Positions 28,741 through 36,089 of a stretch of 64,000 nucleotides of DNA are shown here, in pieces. This DNA is from Ancylobacter gelatini. Lineage in GTDB: Bacteria; Pseudomonadota; Alphaproteobacteria; Rhizobiales; Xanthobacteraceae. Location of the stretch: contig NZ_JAKVIL010000002.1 in assembly GCF_022601675.1 (NCBI RefSeq), positions 62,001 through 126,000 on the forward strand, given 5' to 3'. The translations under genes and the position numbers were made by a program. Positions within the stretch are counted from its first letter, which is position 1. Each line of letters begins with the position of its first letter. The notes under the pieces are model-generated. The model ran no database searches and had not been told where the DNA came from. It saw only the letters and a list, made by a program, of their open reading frames with translations.

Positions 28741-29316
28741 ATGATCCGCTATACCCTTACGCGCGTGCTGCGCCACGGCGAGGAACGCTTCGGCGCCGCC
28801 ATCCTCGCCGCCGCCCTCATCCTGTTCGCCGCCCAGCCGGTGCTCGCCCACGGCTTCAAGGTCGGCGAGATCGAGATCGGCCATCCCTGGGCGCGGATGA
28901 CGCCTGCCGGCGCCAAGGTCGGCGGCGGCTATGTCGGCATCCATAACGAGGGCAAGGAGCCCGACACGCTGGTCTCCGCCTCCGCCGAGGTTGCCGATCA
29001 CGTCGAGATCCACGAGATGGCCGTGACCGACGGCGTGATGAAGATGCGCATGCTGTCCGAGGGGCTGCCGATCCCCGCCGGCGGCGAGGTGAAGCTGGCC
29101 CCCGGTGGCTACCATCTGATGCTGATGGGCCTGAAGCAGCCGCTGAAGGAAGGCGAGAGCTTCAAGGGCACGCTCACCTTCGCCAAGGCCGGCACCGTCG
29201 ATGTCGTGTTCAAGGTCGAGGGCATGGCCGGGCCGAAGGGCGCGGAGATGAAGGGCATGGAGATGCCGGAAGGCGGCCACGACGCCCATAGCGGGCACGG
29301 CGCGTCGACGAACTAG
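28741..29316 (+). CDS. periplasmic copper chaperone, PCuAC family
   Basis: A 191-residue exported protein that carries Cu(I), usually for cytochrome oxidase assembly. A signal segment near residues 18-36 ends QPVLAHG. The cupredoxin-like domain has IEIGHPWARMTPAGAKVGGGYV and the PCuAC metal motif: His and Met of HVEIHEMAV, Met of KMRML, then GGYHLMLMGL. The C-terminal tail (GMEMPEGGHDAHSGHGAS) is rich in Met and His and may bind extra copper. ATG 28741 is chosen for GGGAG upstream. The downstream membrane gene may be co-transcribed. Confidence 0.92.
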   Translation: MIRYTLTRVLRHGEERFGAAILAAALILFAAQPVLAHGFKVGEIEIGHPWARMTPAGAKVGGGYVGIHNEGKEPDTLVSASAEVADHVEIHEMAVTDGVMKMRMLSEGLPIPAGGEVKLAPGGYHLMLMGLKQPLKEGESFKGTLTFAKAGTVDVVFKVEGMAGPKGAEMKGMEMPEGGHDAHSGHGASTN

Positions 29317-29428
29317 CGCCGCTCACGTCCCACGCATGTAGATGCCTCGCGCATGAGCGCCGCCCGGCTGCGTGCCGGGCGAGGGGCGCGCATGCCTCCA
29401 GAACCCCTCTTTTTCCGGATGTCGTCCG

Positions 29429-30787
29429 ATGAACGCTACCTCCTTGCCTGCCGATGACGCCACGCGCTCGGCCAGTCTCTACCGTGCCGTGTGGCGCTGG
29501 CACTTTTATGCCGGGCTGCTGGTGCTGCCCTTCATGATCCTGCTGGCGGTGACCGGCGGGCTCTACCTGTTCCGCGACGAACTGGACGGGCTGTGGCATC
29601 GCGACCTCAAACAGGTCGTGGTGCGTGACGCGCCGCGGCAGGCCCCCAGCGAGTGGATCGACGCCACGCTCATTGCCCGGCCCGGCACCGCGCTTAAACT
29701 CATCTCCCCCGCGACGCCGAATGCGTCTGCCGAGGTGGTGGTCAAGACCAGCGACGGTGCGCGCCGCTCGGTCTATGTCGACCCCTATGACGGGCGCGTG
29801 CTCGGCGAACTCGCCGATCGCGGCACGGTGATGTGGCTGGTGCGCCGGCTGCACAGCCTTGCCGAATTTGGCACGATCACCAACGGCATCATCGAGATAG
29901 TCGGCGGCTGGTCGATCCTGCTGGTCGGTACCGGCTTCTATCTGTGGTGGCCGCGCCGACAGTCCGGGGGCGTGGTCACCGTGCGCGGCACGCCGGCAAA
30001 GCGGGTGTTCTGGCGCGACATGCACGCCGTGACCGGCGCGTTCGCCGGGCTCGCCATCGGCTTCATGTCACTGTCGGGCATGCCGTGGTCGCTGGTCTGG
30101 GGCGATAAGGTCAACGAACTGGCCAATAGCGGCAATTACGGCTACCCGGCCGGGGTCTATACCGCCGTGCCGATGTCGGACGAGCACCTCGCCCATGCCA
30201 ACGGCCCGACGGCCTGGTCGCTGGAACAGGCGAAACTGCCGGAATCGACCCCCGCCTCGGCGCAACCCATCGGCATCGACCGCGCGGCGGCAATCGTCGA
30301 TGGGCTGGGCATCTCGCCCGGCTACACGCTGAGCCTGCCCTCCGGCCCGACCGGCGTCTATTCGGCGAGCGTCTACCCCGACGATCTGTCGCTGCAGCGC
30401 GTGATCCATCTCGACCAGTACAGCGGCAATGCGCTGATCGATATGAGCTATGCCGATTACGGGCCGGCCGCCAAGGCGATGGAATGGGGCATCAACGTGC
30501 ATATGGGGCAGGAGTTCGGGTTGGCGAACCAGCTCTTCATGCTGGCCCTCTGCCTTGCCACCATCCTGATGTCGGTCTCTGCCGGCGTGATGTGGTGGAA
30601 GCGCCGCCCGGCCGGTTCGCTCGGCATCCCCCCGGCGCCGCAGGATCGGTCGGTGATGCGCGGGCTGGTAGCGATGATGGCGGTGGTCGGGCTCATCTTC
30701 CCGCTGGTCGGCGCCTCGCTTCTGGTGATGCTGGCGCTCGACTTCCTGTTCGCACGCCGGCGCGCACCGGTCTCGCGGCCGGCCTGA
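29429..30787 (+). CDS. PepSY-associated membrane protein (PiuB/iron-regulated type)
   Basis: 452 residues with four predicted membrane segments: about 27-50, 170-190, 220-240 and 370-395, plus a C-terminal hydrophobic hairpin. The first contains WRWHFYAGLLVLPFMILLAVTGGLYLF, here cited by its WHFYAG motif; WLVRRLHSL and WRDMHAVTGAF carry the conserved His residues typical of PepSY_TM proteins, which can bind heme. Periplasmic PepSY-like loops lie between. Relatives sit with siderophore receptors or copper systems and may reduce or move metal; the neighbours here favour copper. The ribosome site is weak (CGGATG). Confidence 0.85.
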   Translation: MNATSLPADDATRSASLYRAVWRWHFYAGLLVLPFMILLAVTGGLYLFRDELDGLWHRDLKQVVVRDAPRQAPSEWIDATLIARPGTALKLISPATPNASAEVVVKTSDGARRSVYVDPYDGRVLGELADRGTVMWLVRRLHSLAEFGTITNGIIEIVGGWSILLVGTGFYLWWPRRQSGGVVTVRGTPAKRVFWRDMHAVTGAFAGLAIGFMSLSGMPWSLVWGDKVNELANSGNYGYPAGVYTAVPMSDEHLAHANGPTAWSLEQAKLPESTPASAQPIGIDRAAAIVDGLGISPGYTLSLPSGPTGVYSASVYPDDLSLQRVIHLDQYSGNALIDMSYADYGPAAKAMEWGINVHMGQEFGLANQLFMLALCLATILMSVSAGVMWWKRRPAGSLGIPPAPQDRSVMRGLVAMMAVVGLIFPLVGASLLVMLALDFLFARRRAPVSRPA

Positions 30788-30849
30788 GGCGGCCGGGCTT
30801 TCGGCAGGGCGCCTCTTCCCCTAACCTTGGCGACGAGGGAAGAGGCGCC

Positions 30850-31272
30850 ATGACCGAACCGATCGAACCGGATGCCGAGGGCAACCGGCACCGTGACGGG
30901 CTTTTCATCCGTGTATATTTCGGCGACGGGCGCCATATCGGCCCGGGGATGATCGAGCTTCTGGAGACCATCCGCGCCGAGCGATCCATTCTCTCGGCGG
31001 CCCGGCGCATGGGCATGAGCTATCGCCGGGCCTGGCTGCTGGTGGACGAACTCGACCACGCCTTCACCGAGCGGGTGGTGCAAACCTATCCCGGCCGGCG
31101 CGGCCATGGCACCGACCTCACGGAATTCGGGGAAAGGCTGATCACGCTCTATCGCGAGATCGAGGCCGCCAGCGCGCAGGCCGCTGCGGGGGCGGTGGCG
31201 GAGCTCAGGGCAAAGCTTTCTCCGGACCGGGGAGCGGAGCCAGCTGCGGTGAAGGCTTGCGAGCCGCGCTGA
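30850..31272 (+). CDS. modE: ModE-type molybdate regulator, DNA-binding domain only
   Basis: A 140-residue winged-helix protein of the ModE N-terminal (LysR-like) family. After a polar leader it shows HIGPGMIELLETIRAERSIL and the helix-turn-helix AARRMGMSYRRAWLLVDEL, then GRRGHGTDLTEFGERL. The two molbindin (TOBE) domains of E. coli ModE are missing, so molybdate sensing must be absent, delegated to another protein, or different. The 3' end overlaps the convergent modC gene by 68 bases. It is adjacent to modCBA and its likely regulator. Confidence 0.88.
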   Translation: MTEPIEPDAEGNRHRDGLFIRVYFGDGRHIGPGMIELLETIRAERSILSAARRMGMSYRRAWLLVDELDHAFTERVVQTYPGRRGHGTDLTEFGERLITLYREIEAASAQAAAGAVAELRAKLSPDRGAEPAAVKACEPR

Positions 31273-32359
31273 AATCCGGGCTCCGGCTGTCCACCGCCAC
31301 GCCCTTGATCATCGCCCAGACCGTCATGCCGTGGGCAAGGCCGAGCCGTTCCACGCTCTCGCGCGTGATCATCGCCGACAGCGCGCTGCCGCCGAGATCG
31401 AGCGCGATTTCGGCATAGGGACCTTCCTGCAACCGCACATCGGTGATGGTCGCCGGCAGTAGATTGGAGACCGAGGTGTCATCCGGCCGGGCCAGCGCCA
31501 GCGCAACGTCGCGGGATCGCACCCGTGCCCGCAGCCGCGCGCCGACAGCCAGGTCGACCCGCGGCACCCGCAAGTGCCCGCCGGCAAAGGCGATGGTGGA
31601 CAGCGCATACACCTCGTCATGGCGCTCGACCACGCAGTCGAGCAGACTGCCCGCGTCGAACCGGCCGATGATCGGCAGTACTTCCGGCCGCGCCATCACC
31701 TCCGTCACCGAGCCATACGCCACCTGCCGGCCATCGCGCAGGGCGACCACAATGTCGGAAAGCCGCAATACCTCGTCCACCGAATGGCTTACATAGAAGA
31801 TGGGCAGGGCCATCTCGTCGCGCAGGCGTTCGAGATAGGGCAGGATTTCCTGCTTGCGCGCTTCGTCCAGCGCCGCCAGCGGTTCGTCCATCAGCAGCAG
31901 GCGAGGCTGGGACAGCAGCGCCCGGCCGATCGCCACGCGCTGTCTTTCGCCGCCGGAGAGGGTGTGCGGGCGCCGGGCCAGCAAATGCGAAATGCCGAGC
32001 AGATCCACCACCGATGCGAAGCCGATACGTTTCTCGGGCGCGCGGCTGCGGCTCTCGCCATAGCGCAGATTGCGCTCCACCGACATGTGCGGGAACAGGC
32101 GCGCGTCCTGGAACACATAGCCCACCCGGCGTTCCTCGATCTTCAGGTCGATGCCGCGCGCGGCGTCGAAATAGGTCTCGCCATCGACGATGATGCGGCC
32201 GCGATCGGGCCGCACCACCCCGGCGACCGCCTGGATGATCGTGGTCTTGCCAGCGCCCGAACGGCCGAACAGCGCGGTGACGCCGGCGTCCGGCGCCACG
32301 AAATTCGCCTGCAGCGAAAAGCCGTCCGGGCGGGTGAGCGCGATGTCGATCTCGATCAT
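31205..32359 (-). CDS. modC: molybdate ABC transporter ATPase
   Basis: 384 residues. Walker A is GRSGAGKTTIIQAVAG near residue 33, the Q-loop is VFQDARLFPHM, the signature is LSGGERQRVAIGRAL, and Walker B is LLLMDEPLAALD with the switch His in YVSHSVDEV. After about residue 285 a TOBE molybdate-binding domain follows (SNLLPATITDVRLQEGPYAEIALDL). It is third in modABC, starting ten bases after modB. The last 68 bases overlap the tail of modE on the other strand. Confidence 0.95.
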   Translation of the reverse strand: MIEIDIALTRPDGFSLQANFVAPDAGVTALFGRSGAGKTTIIQAVAGVVRPDRGRIIVDGETYFDAARGIDLKIEERRVGYVFQDARLFPHMSVERNLRYGESRSRAPEKRIGFASVVDLLGISHLLARRPHTLSGGERQRVAIGRALLSQPRLLLMDEPLAALDEARKQEILPYLERLRDEMALPIFYVSHSVDEVLRLSDIVVALRDGRQVAYGSVTEVMARPEVLPIIGRFDAGSLLDCVVERHDEVYALSTIAFAGGHLRVPRVDLAVGARLRARVRSRDVALALARPDDTSVSNLLPATITDVRLQEGPYAEIALDLGGSALSAMITRESVERLGLAHGMTVWAMIKGVAVDSRSPDFSAARKPSPQLAPLPGPEKALP

Positions 32360-32369
32360 GGCGCCGTCC

Positions 32370-33074
32370 TCACCGGCCCATCATGGCGCGGATACGCCGG
32401 TCGACCAGGCTCGCCAGCAGCAGCGAGGCCAGCGCCAGCACCACGGAAACCACCACGAGGCGGGCGGCCATCGCGTCCCCGTCCGGCATGTGGGTGGCGC
32501 TGTAGATGGCGAGCGGGATGGTGCGGGTCTGGCCCTCGACATTGGAGACAAAGGTGATTGTGGCGCCGAACTCGCCGAGCGCCGAGGCGATCGCCATCAG
32601 CGCGCCGGAGAGAATGCCGGGTAGCATCAGGGGCAGGGTGATGGAGAGGAACACATCGAGCCGGCTGGCGCCGAGCGTGCGCGCGGCGGTTTCCAACCCT
32701 TGGTCGACCGCTTCAAGCGACAGGCGGATGGCGTTTACCGTCAAGGGGAAGCTGACCACGGCGGCGGCAACCGTGGCGCCGGCGGTGGTGAAGATCAGCT
32801 TGATGCCGAACCACGCGTCGAGATACTGGCCGATAGAGCCGCGCGCGCCGAGCGTCAGCAGCAGCAGATAGCCGACCACCACCTTGGGCAGCACGAGCGG
32901 CAGGTAGAGGAGGCCGTCGAACAGCCCCCGGCCGGGGAAGCGCGTACGTGCCAGCAGCCACGCTGCGCCGATGGCGACCGGCAGGCTCCAGAACGTCGCC
33001 CAGAACGCGACCTTCAGGCTGAGATGGACCGCCGTCCACTCTTCGGGGGTGAGCCAATAGTCGGAGCTGAACAG
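32370..33074 (-). CDS. modB: molybdate ABC transporter permease, with an apparent CTG start
   Basis: The inner-membrane channel of ModABC, 234 residues if it starts at CTG 33074. The sequence reads LFSSDYWLTPEEWTAVHLSL, then five or six helices with the ModB marks LPLVLPKVVVGYLLLL, AARTLGASRLDVFLSITLPL (EAA loop) and SALGEFGATITFVSN. Homology to E. coli ModB (229 residues) begins right at WLTPEEW. Yet the open frame between the upstream in-frame stop (33150-33152) and that point contains no ATG, GTG or TTG. CTG 33074 has AAGGA eight bases upstream. The nearest conventional start, GTG 32894, would delete the first two helices. Confidence 0.9.
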   Translation of the reverse strand: MFSSDYWLTPEEWTAVHLSLKVAFWATFWSLPVAIGAAWLLARTRFPGRGLFDGLLYLPLVLPKVVVGYLLLLTLGARGSIGQYLDAWFGIKLIFTTAGATVAAAVVSFPLTVNAIRLSLEAVDQGLETAARTLGASRLDVFLSITLPLMLPGILSGALMAIASALGEFGATITFVSNVEGQTRTIPLAIYSATHMPDGDAMAARLVVVSVVLALASLLLASLVDRRIRAMMGR

Positions 33075-33160
33075 GGCGGTCGATCCTTCAGAGTGCAGAG
33101 GGAAGACGGCGCCGCCCGGCTGTGGGCTCCGGCCGGGCGGCGTGCATCGTCAGGCGGCGA

Positions 33161-33940
33161 TCACTTCACCACGAAGCCATACTGGGCGTACACCTTGCTG
33201 GCATCGGGGCCGATGAGGAAATCGAAGAAGGCGCGGGTGTCGGCGTTGTCCTGGCCCTTCACGATCTCGAACGGATATTCCACCGGCGGGTGGCTGTCCG
33301 CCGGGAAGGTGGCGACGACCTTCACATTCCTGGCGATGGCGGCGTCGGTCGAATAGACGATGCCCGCTGCGGCCTCGCCGCGCTCCACCAGCGCCAGCGC
33401 GGCGCGCACGCTCTCGGCGCCGACGATGCGCTCCCTCACCTTGTCCCACTGGCCGAGGCTGGTCAGCGCGGTCTTGGCATAGATGCCGGCCGGCACGCTG
33501 TCGGTCAGGCCCGTGGCCAGCCTGCCGTCGGCACCGAGGAAGGCGAGCCAGTCGAAGGACTTGTCGATGGTCACGTCTCTCGCCTTGTCCGCCGGCATGA
33601 TCAGCACCAGCGAATTGCCGATCGGGGTGACGCGCGTGGCCTTCAGGGTGAGGTCCTTGCCCTCCGCATAATCCATCCACTTGTTGTCGGCCGAGGCGAA
33701 GATCGCGGCCGGAGCGCCGGCCTCCAGCTGCTTGGCCAGCGCCGAAGAGGCGGCGAAGGAGAAGGCAACGTCCTTGCCGGTCTGCGCCTTGTAGAGCTTG
33801 CCGATATCCTGAAATGCGTTGGTCAGGCTGGCGGCGGCAAAAACGGTGATCCGGTCCTGCGCCCCGGCAGGCGCGTGAGTCAGCAGGGTCGCGACCATCG
33901 CAATGGCGGCGACGCGGAAGGATCTGGACATCAAGGACAT
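33161..33940 (-). CDS. modA: molybdate-binding periplasmic protein
   Basis: 259 residues. A signal peptide covers residues 1-27 (THAPAGAQ cleavage region). The mature protein shows the ModA order: ITVFAAASLTNAFQDIGKLY, FSFAASSALAKQLEAGAPA, IFASADNKWMDY, GNSLVLIMPA, AGIVYSTDAAI and EYPFEIVKGQ. Ser and Val backbone contacts for the oxyanion lie in the AAASLT and SSALAKQ loops. GGGAG precedes ATG 33940. First gene of modABC, with a TATAT-type palindrome upstream. Confidence 0.95.
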   Translation of the reverse strand: MSLMSRSFRVAAIAMVATLLTHAPAGAQDRITVFAAASLTNAFQDIGKLYKAQTGKDVAFSFAASSALAKQLEAGAPAAIFASADNKWMDYAEGKDLTLKATRVTPIGNSLVLIMPADKARDVTIDKSFDWLAFLGADGRLATGLTDSVPAGIYAKTALTSLGQWDKVRERIVGAESVRAALALVERGEAAAGIVYSTDAAIARNVKVVATFPADSHPPVEYPFEIVKGQDNADTRAFFDFLIGPDASKVYAQYGFVVK

Positions 33941-33955
33941 GGCGGCGCTCCCAGC

Positions 33956-33981
33956 ATCATATATTCCTTCATATACATGAT
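33956..33981. promoter_or_regulatory. putative ModE box upstream of modA
   Basis: Imperfect inverted repeat with arms ATCATATAT and ATATACATGAT separated by a short spacer, 16 bases from the modA start. It recalls the TATAT-N6-ATATA layout of molybdate boxes, so molybdate-dependent repression by the nearby ModE is plausible. Confidence 0.55.
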
Positions 33982-34125
33982 AGGAGCGACAGTGCCAGTG
34001 GCCTGTGAAGCCGCGGGTTTTTACACGCATGAGTGATCATGGATGAACGAGCATTCATTCAGCGCGCGTTCATTTCGCGGAACTTAACCTGAGTGTATCG
34101 CTTGTAGATCCAGAGGAGACTCAGG

Positions 34126-34611
34126 ATGAAAAAGATCACCATTGTCGCTCTCGCCGTCGCAACGGCTTTCACATCGGCCGCAGTACCGGCGATTGCGGCG
34201 CCATTCGTGCCGAGTCAACTTGCGGCGCCGGCCTCTAATGTTGAAGCTGTGCGACATGGAGGCTATCACGGCCCGCGCCCCGGTGGCCCCGGCTATGGTC
34301 GTCCCGGCTACCGGGGGCCCGGCCCGGCCTATTACAACCGTGGCGGCCGCCACTATTACAATGGGCATCGCGGCTATAATTACTACCGGCCCGGCTATCG
34401 CCAGTATAATGGCTGGTGGTTCCCGGCCGCCGCGTTCGCCACCGGCGCCCTGATTGGCGGTGCCATCGCGGCCCAGCCCGGCCCGACCTATGTCAGTCCC
34501 GGTAACGCACATGTGCGCTGGTGCCAGAGCCAGTACCGCTCCTACCGGGTCTCCGACAACACCTTCCAGCCCTATAACGGCCCGCGCCAGCAGTGCGTCT
34601 CGCCTTACTGA
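34126..34611 (+). CDS. BA14K-family secreted protein
   Basis: 161 residues. A signal peptide covers residues 1-25 (VPAIAA cleavage). Next comes a Gly/Pro/Tyr-rich stretch (about residues 45-90, repeats like [12 protein letters not shown] and [11 protein letters not shown]) and one hydrophobic segment ([18 protein letters not shown], about 100-117). The C-terminus is the BA14K lectin-like motif: [20 protein letters not shown] and a final CVSPY. The family was named from an immunoreactive Brucella protein. GAGGAGACTCAGG precedes the start. A terminator follows. Confidence 0.9.
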   Translation: MKKITIVALAVATAFTSAAVPAIAAPFVPSQLAAPASNVEAVRHGGYHGPRPGGPGYGRPGYRGPGPAYYNRGGRHYYNGHRGYNYYRPGYRQYNGWWFPAAAFATGALIGGAIAAQPGPTYVSPGNAHVRWCQSQYRSYRVSDNTFQPYNGPRQQCVSPY

Positions 34612-34649
34612 GCCTGACCTGCATCTGATGCGCGACGCCTGACGTAACG

Positions 34650-34685
34650 AATGCCGCTCCGGCCTCACCGCCGGGGCGGCATTTT
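34650..34685. terminator. terminator between the BA14K and alcohol dehydrogenase genes
   Basis: AATGCCGCTCCGGC pairs with GCCGGGGCGGCATT (one bulge) and is followed by TTT. It serves the rightward BA14K gene and, in reverse, the leftward dehydrogenase ending at 34696. Confidence 0.8.
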
Positions 34686-34695
34686 GCGTTTGGCG

Positions 34696-35679
34696 CTACG
34701 GAACCAGCACCGCCGCGCCGTCGAAACGCCCGTGCCGCAGGTCGTCCAGCGCCCGATTGGCCTGTTGCAAGGGATAGGTCGTGGTCCGGGTCACGATGCC
34801 GATGCGCGGGGCGAGGTCGAGAAAATCGATGCCGTCCTGCCGTGTAAGATTGGCGACCGAGAGCACCTGCCGTTCTTCCCAGAGCAGCGCGTAAGGAAAG
34901 CTCGGAATGTCGCTCATATGGATGCCGGCACATACCACGCGCCCACCCTTGCGCACCGCCCTCAGCGCCGCCGGCACCAGCGCCCCGACCGGGGCGAACA
35001 GGATGGCCGCGTCGAGCGGCTCGGGCGGGGCCTCGTCCGAGCCGCCGGCCCAGACCGCGCCCATCTTGCGGGCAAAATCCTGGCTTGCAGTGTCGCCCTT
35101 CTGGGTGAAGGCGAACACCGCGCGCCCCTGCCAGTGCGCCACCTGCGCGATGATATGGGCCGCTGCGCCGAAACCGTAGAGCCCGAGCCGGCGCGCTTTG
35201 CCCGCCATCACCAGCGAGCGCCAGCCGATCAGCCCGGCGCAGAGCAGGGGTGCGAGCGCGACATCCTCTCCCGTCTCGCCAAGCGGGAAGGCGAACCGGG
35301 CATCGGCGATCACCGCCGTCGCGTAACCGCCGTCGCGGGTGTAGCCGGTGAATTCCGGGGTGTCGCAGAGGTTCTCATGAGCGTCGCGGCAATAGGGGCA
35401 GGTGCCGCAGGTGTGGCCCAGCCACGGCACGCCTACGCGCTGGCCCAGGACAAGGCCGGTAACGCCGGATCCGATCGCGTCGATGCGGCCCACAATCTCG
35501 TGTCCGGGTATGATTGGCACGCGCGGCTGCGCAAGTTCGCCGTCGATGACATGCAGATCGGTTCGGCACACGCCGCAGGCCGTGACCTTCAGGCCGATTT
35601 CGCCGGGGCCCGGCCTGCGGTCGGGAAGCTCGGTCCAGACCAGATCCTCTCCAAGGGCATTCAGGACCATGGCGTGCAT
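34696..35679 (-). CDS. zinc-dependent alcohol dehydrogenase (MDR family)
   Basis: 327 residues. The catalytic zinc region is TACGVCRTDLHVIDGEL with PGHEIVG; the structural zinc loop has four Cys in CGTCPYCRDAHENLC. The cofactor fold motif is GLYGFGAAAHI near 166, a G-x-G-x-x-A variant of the usual G-x-G-x-x-G. It resembles the cinnamyl-alcohol/propanol-preferring branch (AdhA-like) and should oxidise primary alcohols or reduce aldehydes with NAD(P). It appears monocistronic; no neighbour tells the substrate. Confidence 0.92.
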   Translation of the reverse strand: MHAMVLNALGEDLVWTELPDRRPGPGEIGLKVTACGVCRTDLHVIDGELAQPRVPIIPGHEIVGRIDAIGSGVTGLVLGQRVGVPWLGHTCGTCPYCRDAHENLCDTPEFTGYTRDGGYATAVIADARFAFPLGETGEDVALAPLLCAGLIGWRSLVMAGKARRLGLYGFGAAAHIIAQVAHWQGRAVFAFTQKGDTASQDFARKMGAVWAGGSDEAPPEPLDAAILFAPVGALVPAALRAVRKGGRVVCAGIHMSDIPSFPYALLWEERQVLSVANLTRQDGIDFLDLAPRIGIVTRTTTYPLQQANRALDDLRHGRFDGAAVLVP

Positions 35680-36089
35680 GGGCGCTCTCCAGGCGATGGC
35701 TCCGGCGGCGTGCGGCCACCCTACTGATGGTCAGCCCGGCCCTCCCGACATCCGCCGAAGGGCATTCATCGGTACGGGCAAGGCAGGCGGCTGTCGATCC
35801 GCGTTTCGCCGGACGGACGAACGGCGCGCCGGGCCCGAGCCCGTGCCGCGGGTTCCGTAGGATTGTCAGGGTGACTGACCTTTCATCCGGAGACACGACA
35901 AGACGTCTATTTCCGCTTACGTCGCGCTGTCTGGAAGAGCCGGCGTGAATACTTGAAGGAATACGTTGGTGCGGACTGAATCAGGCGTCGCTGCGCTACG
36001 GAGACCCTGTGGTGTGACCCTGCGCGTACACCATATCTGCTATGCTCGCGGGCAAGGGTGATTCGAGTCTGCGGGCAGGGCAGTGGGAC
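35680..36089. other. intergenic region without recognisable gene
   Basis: Separates the leftward dehydrogenase from the rightward autotransporter. Short open frames on both strands are compositionally unlike proteins (Arg/Pro/Ser-rich). The promoter of the autotransporter gene should lie here, but I see no convincing hexamers or operator. Confidence 0.4.
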
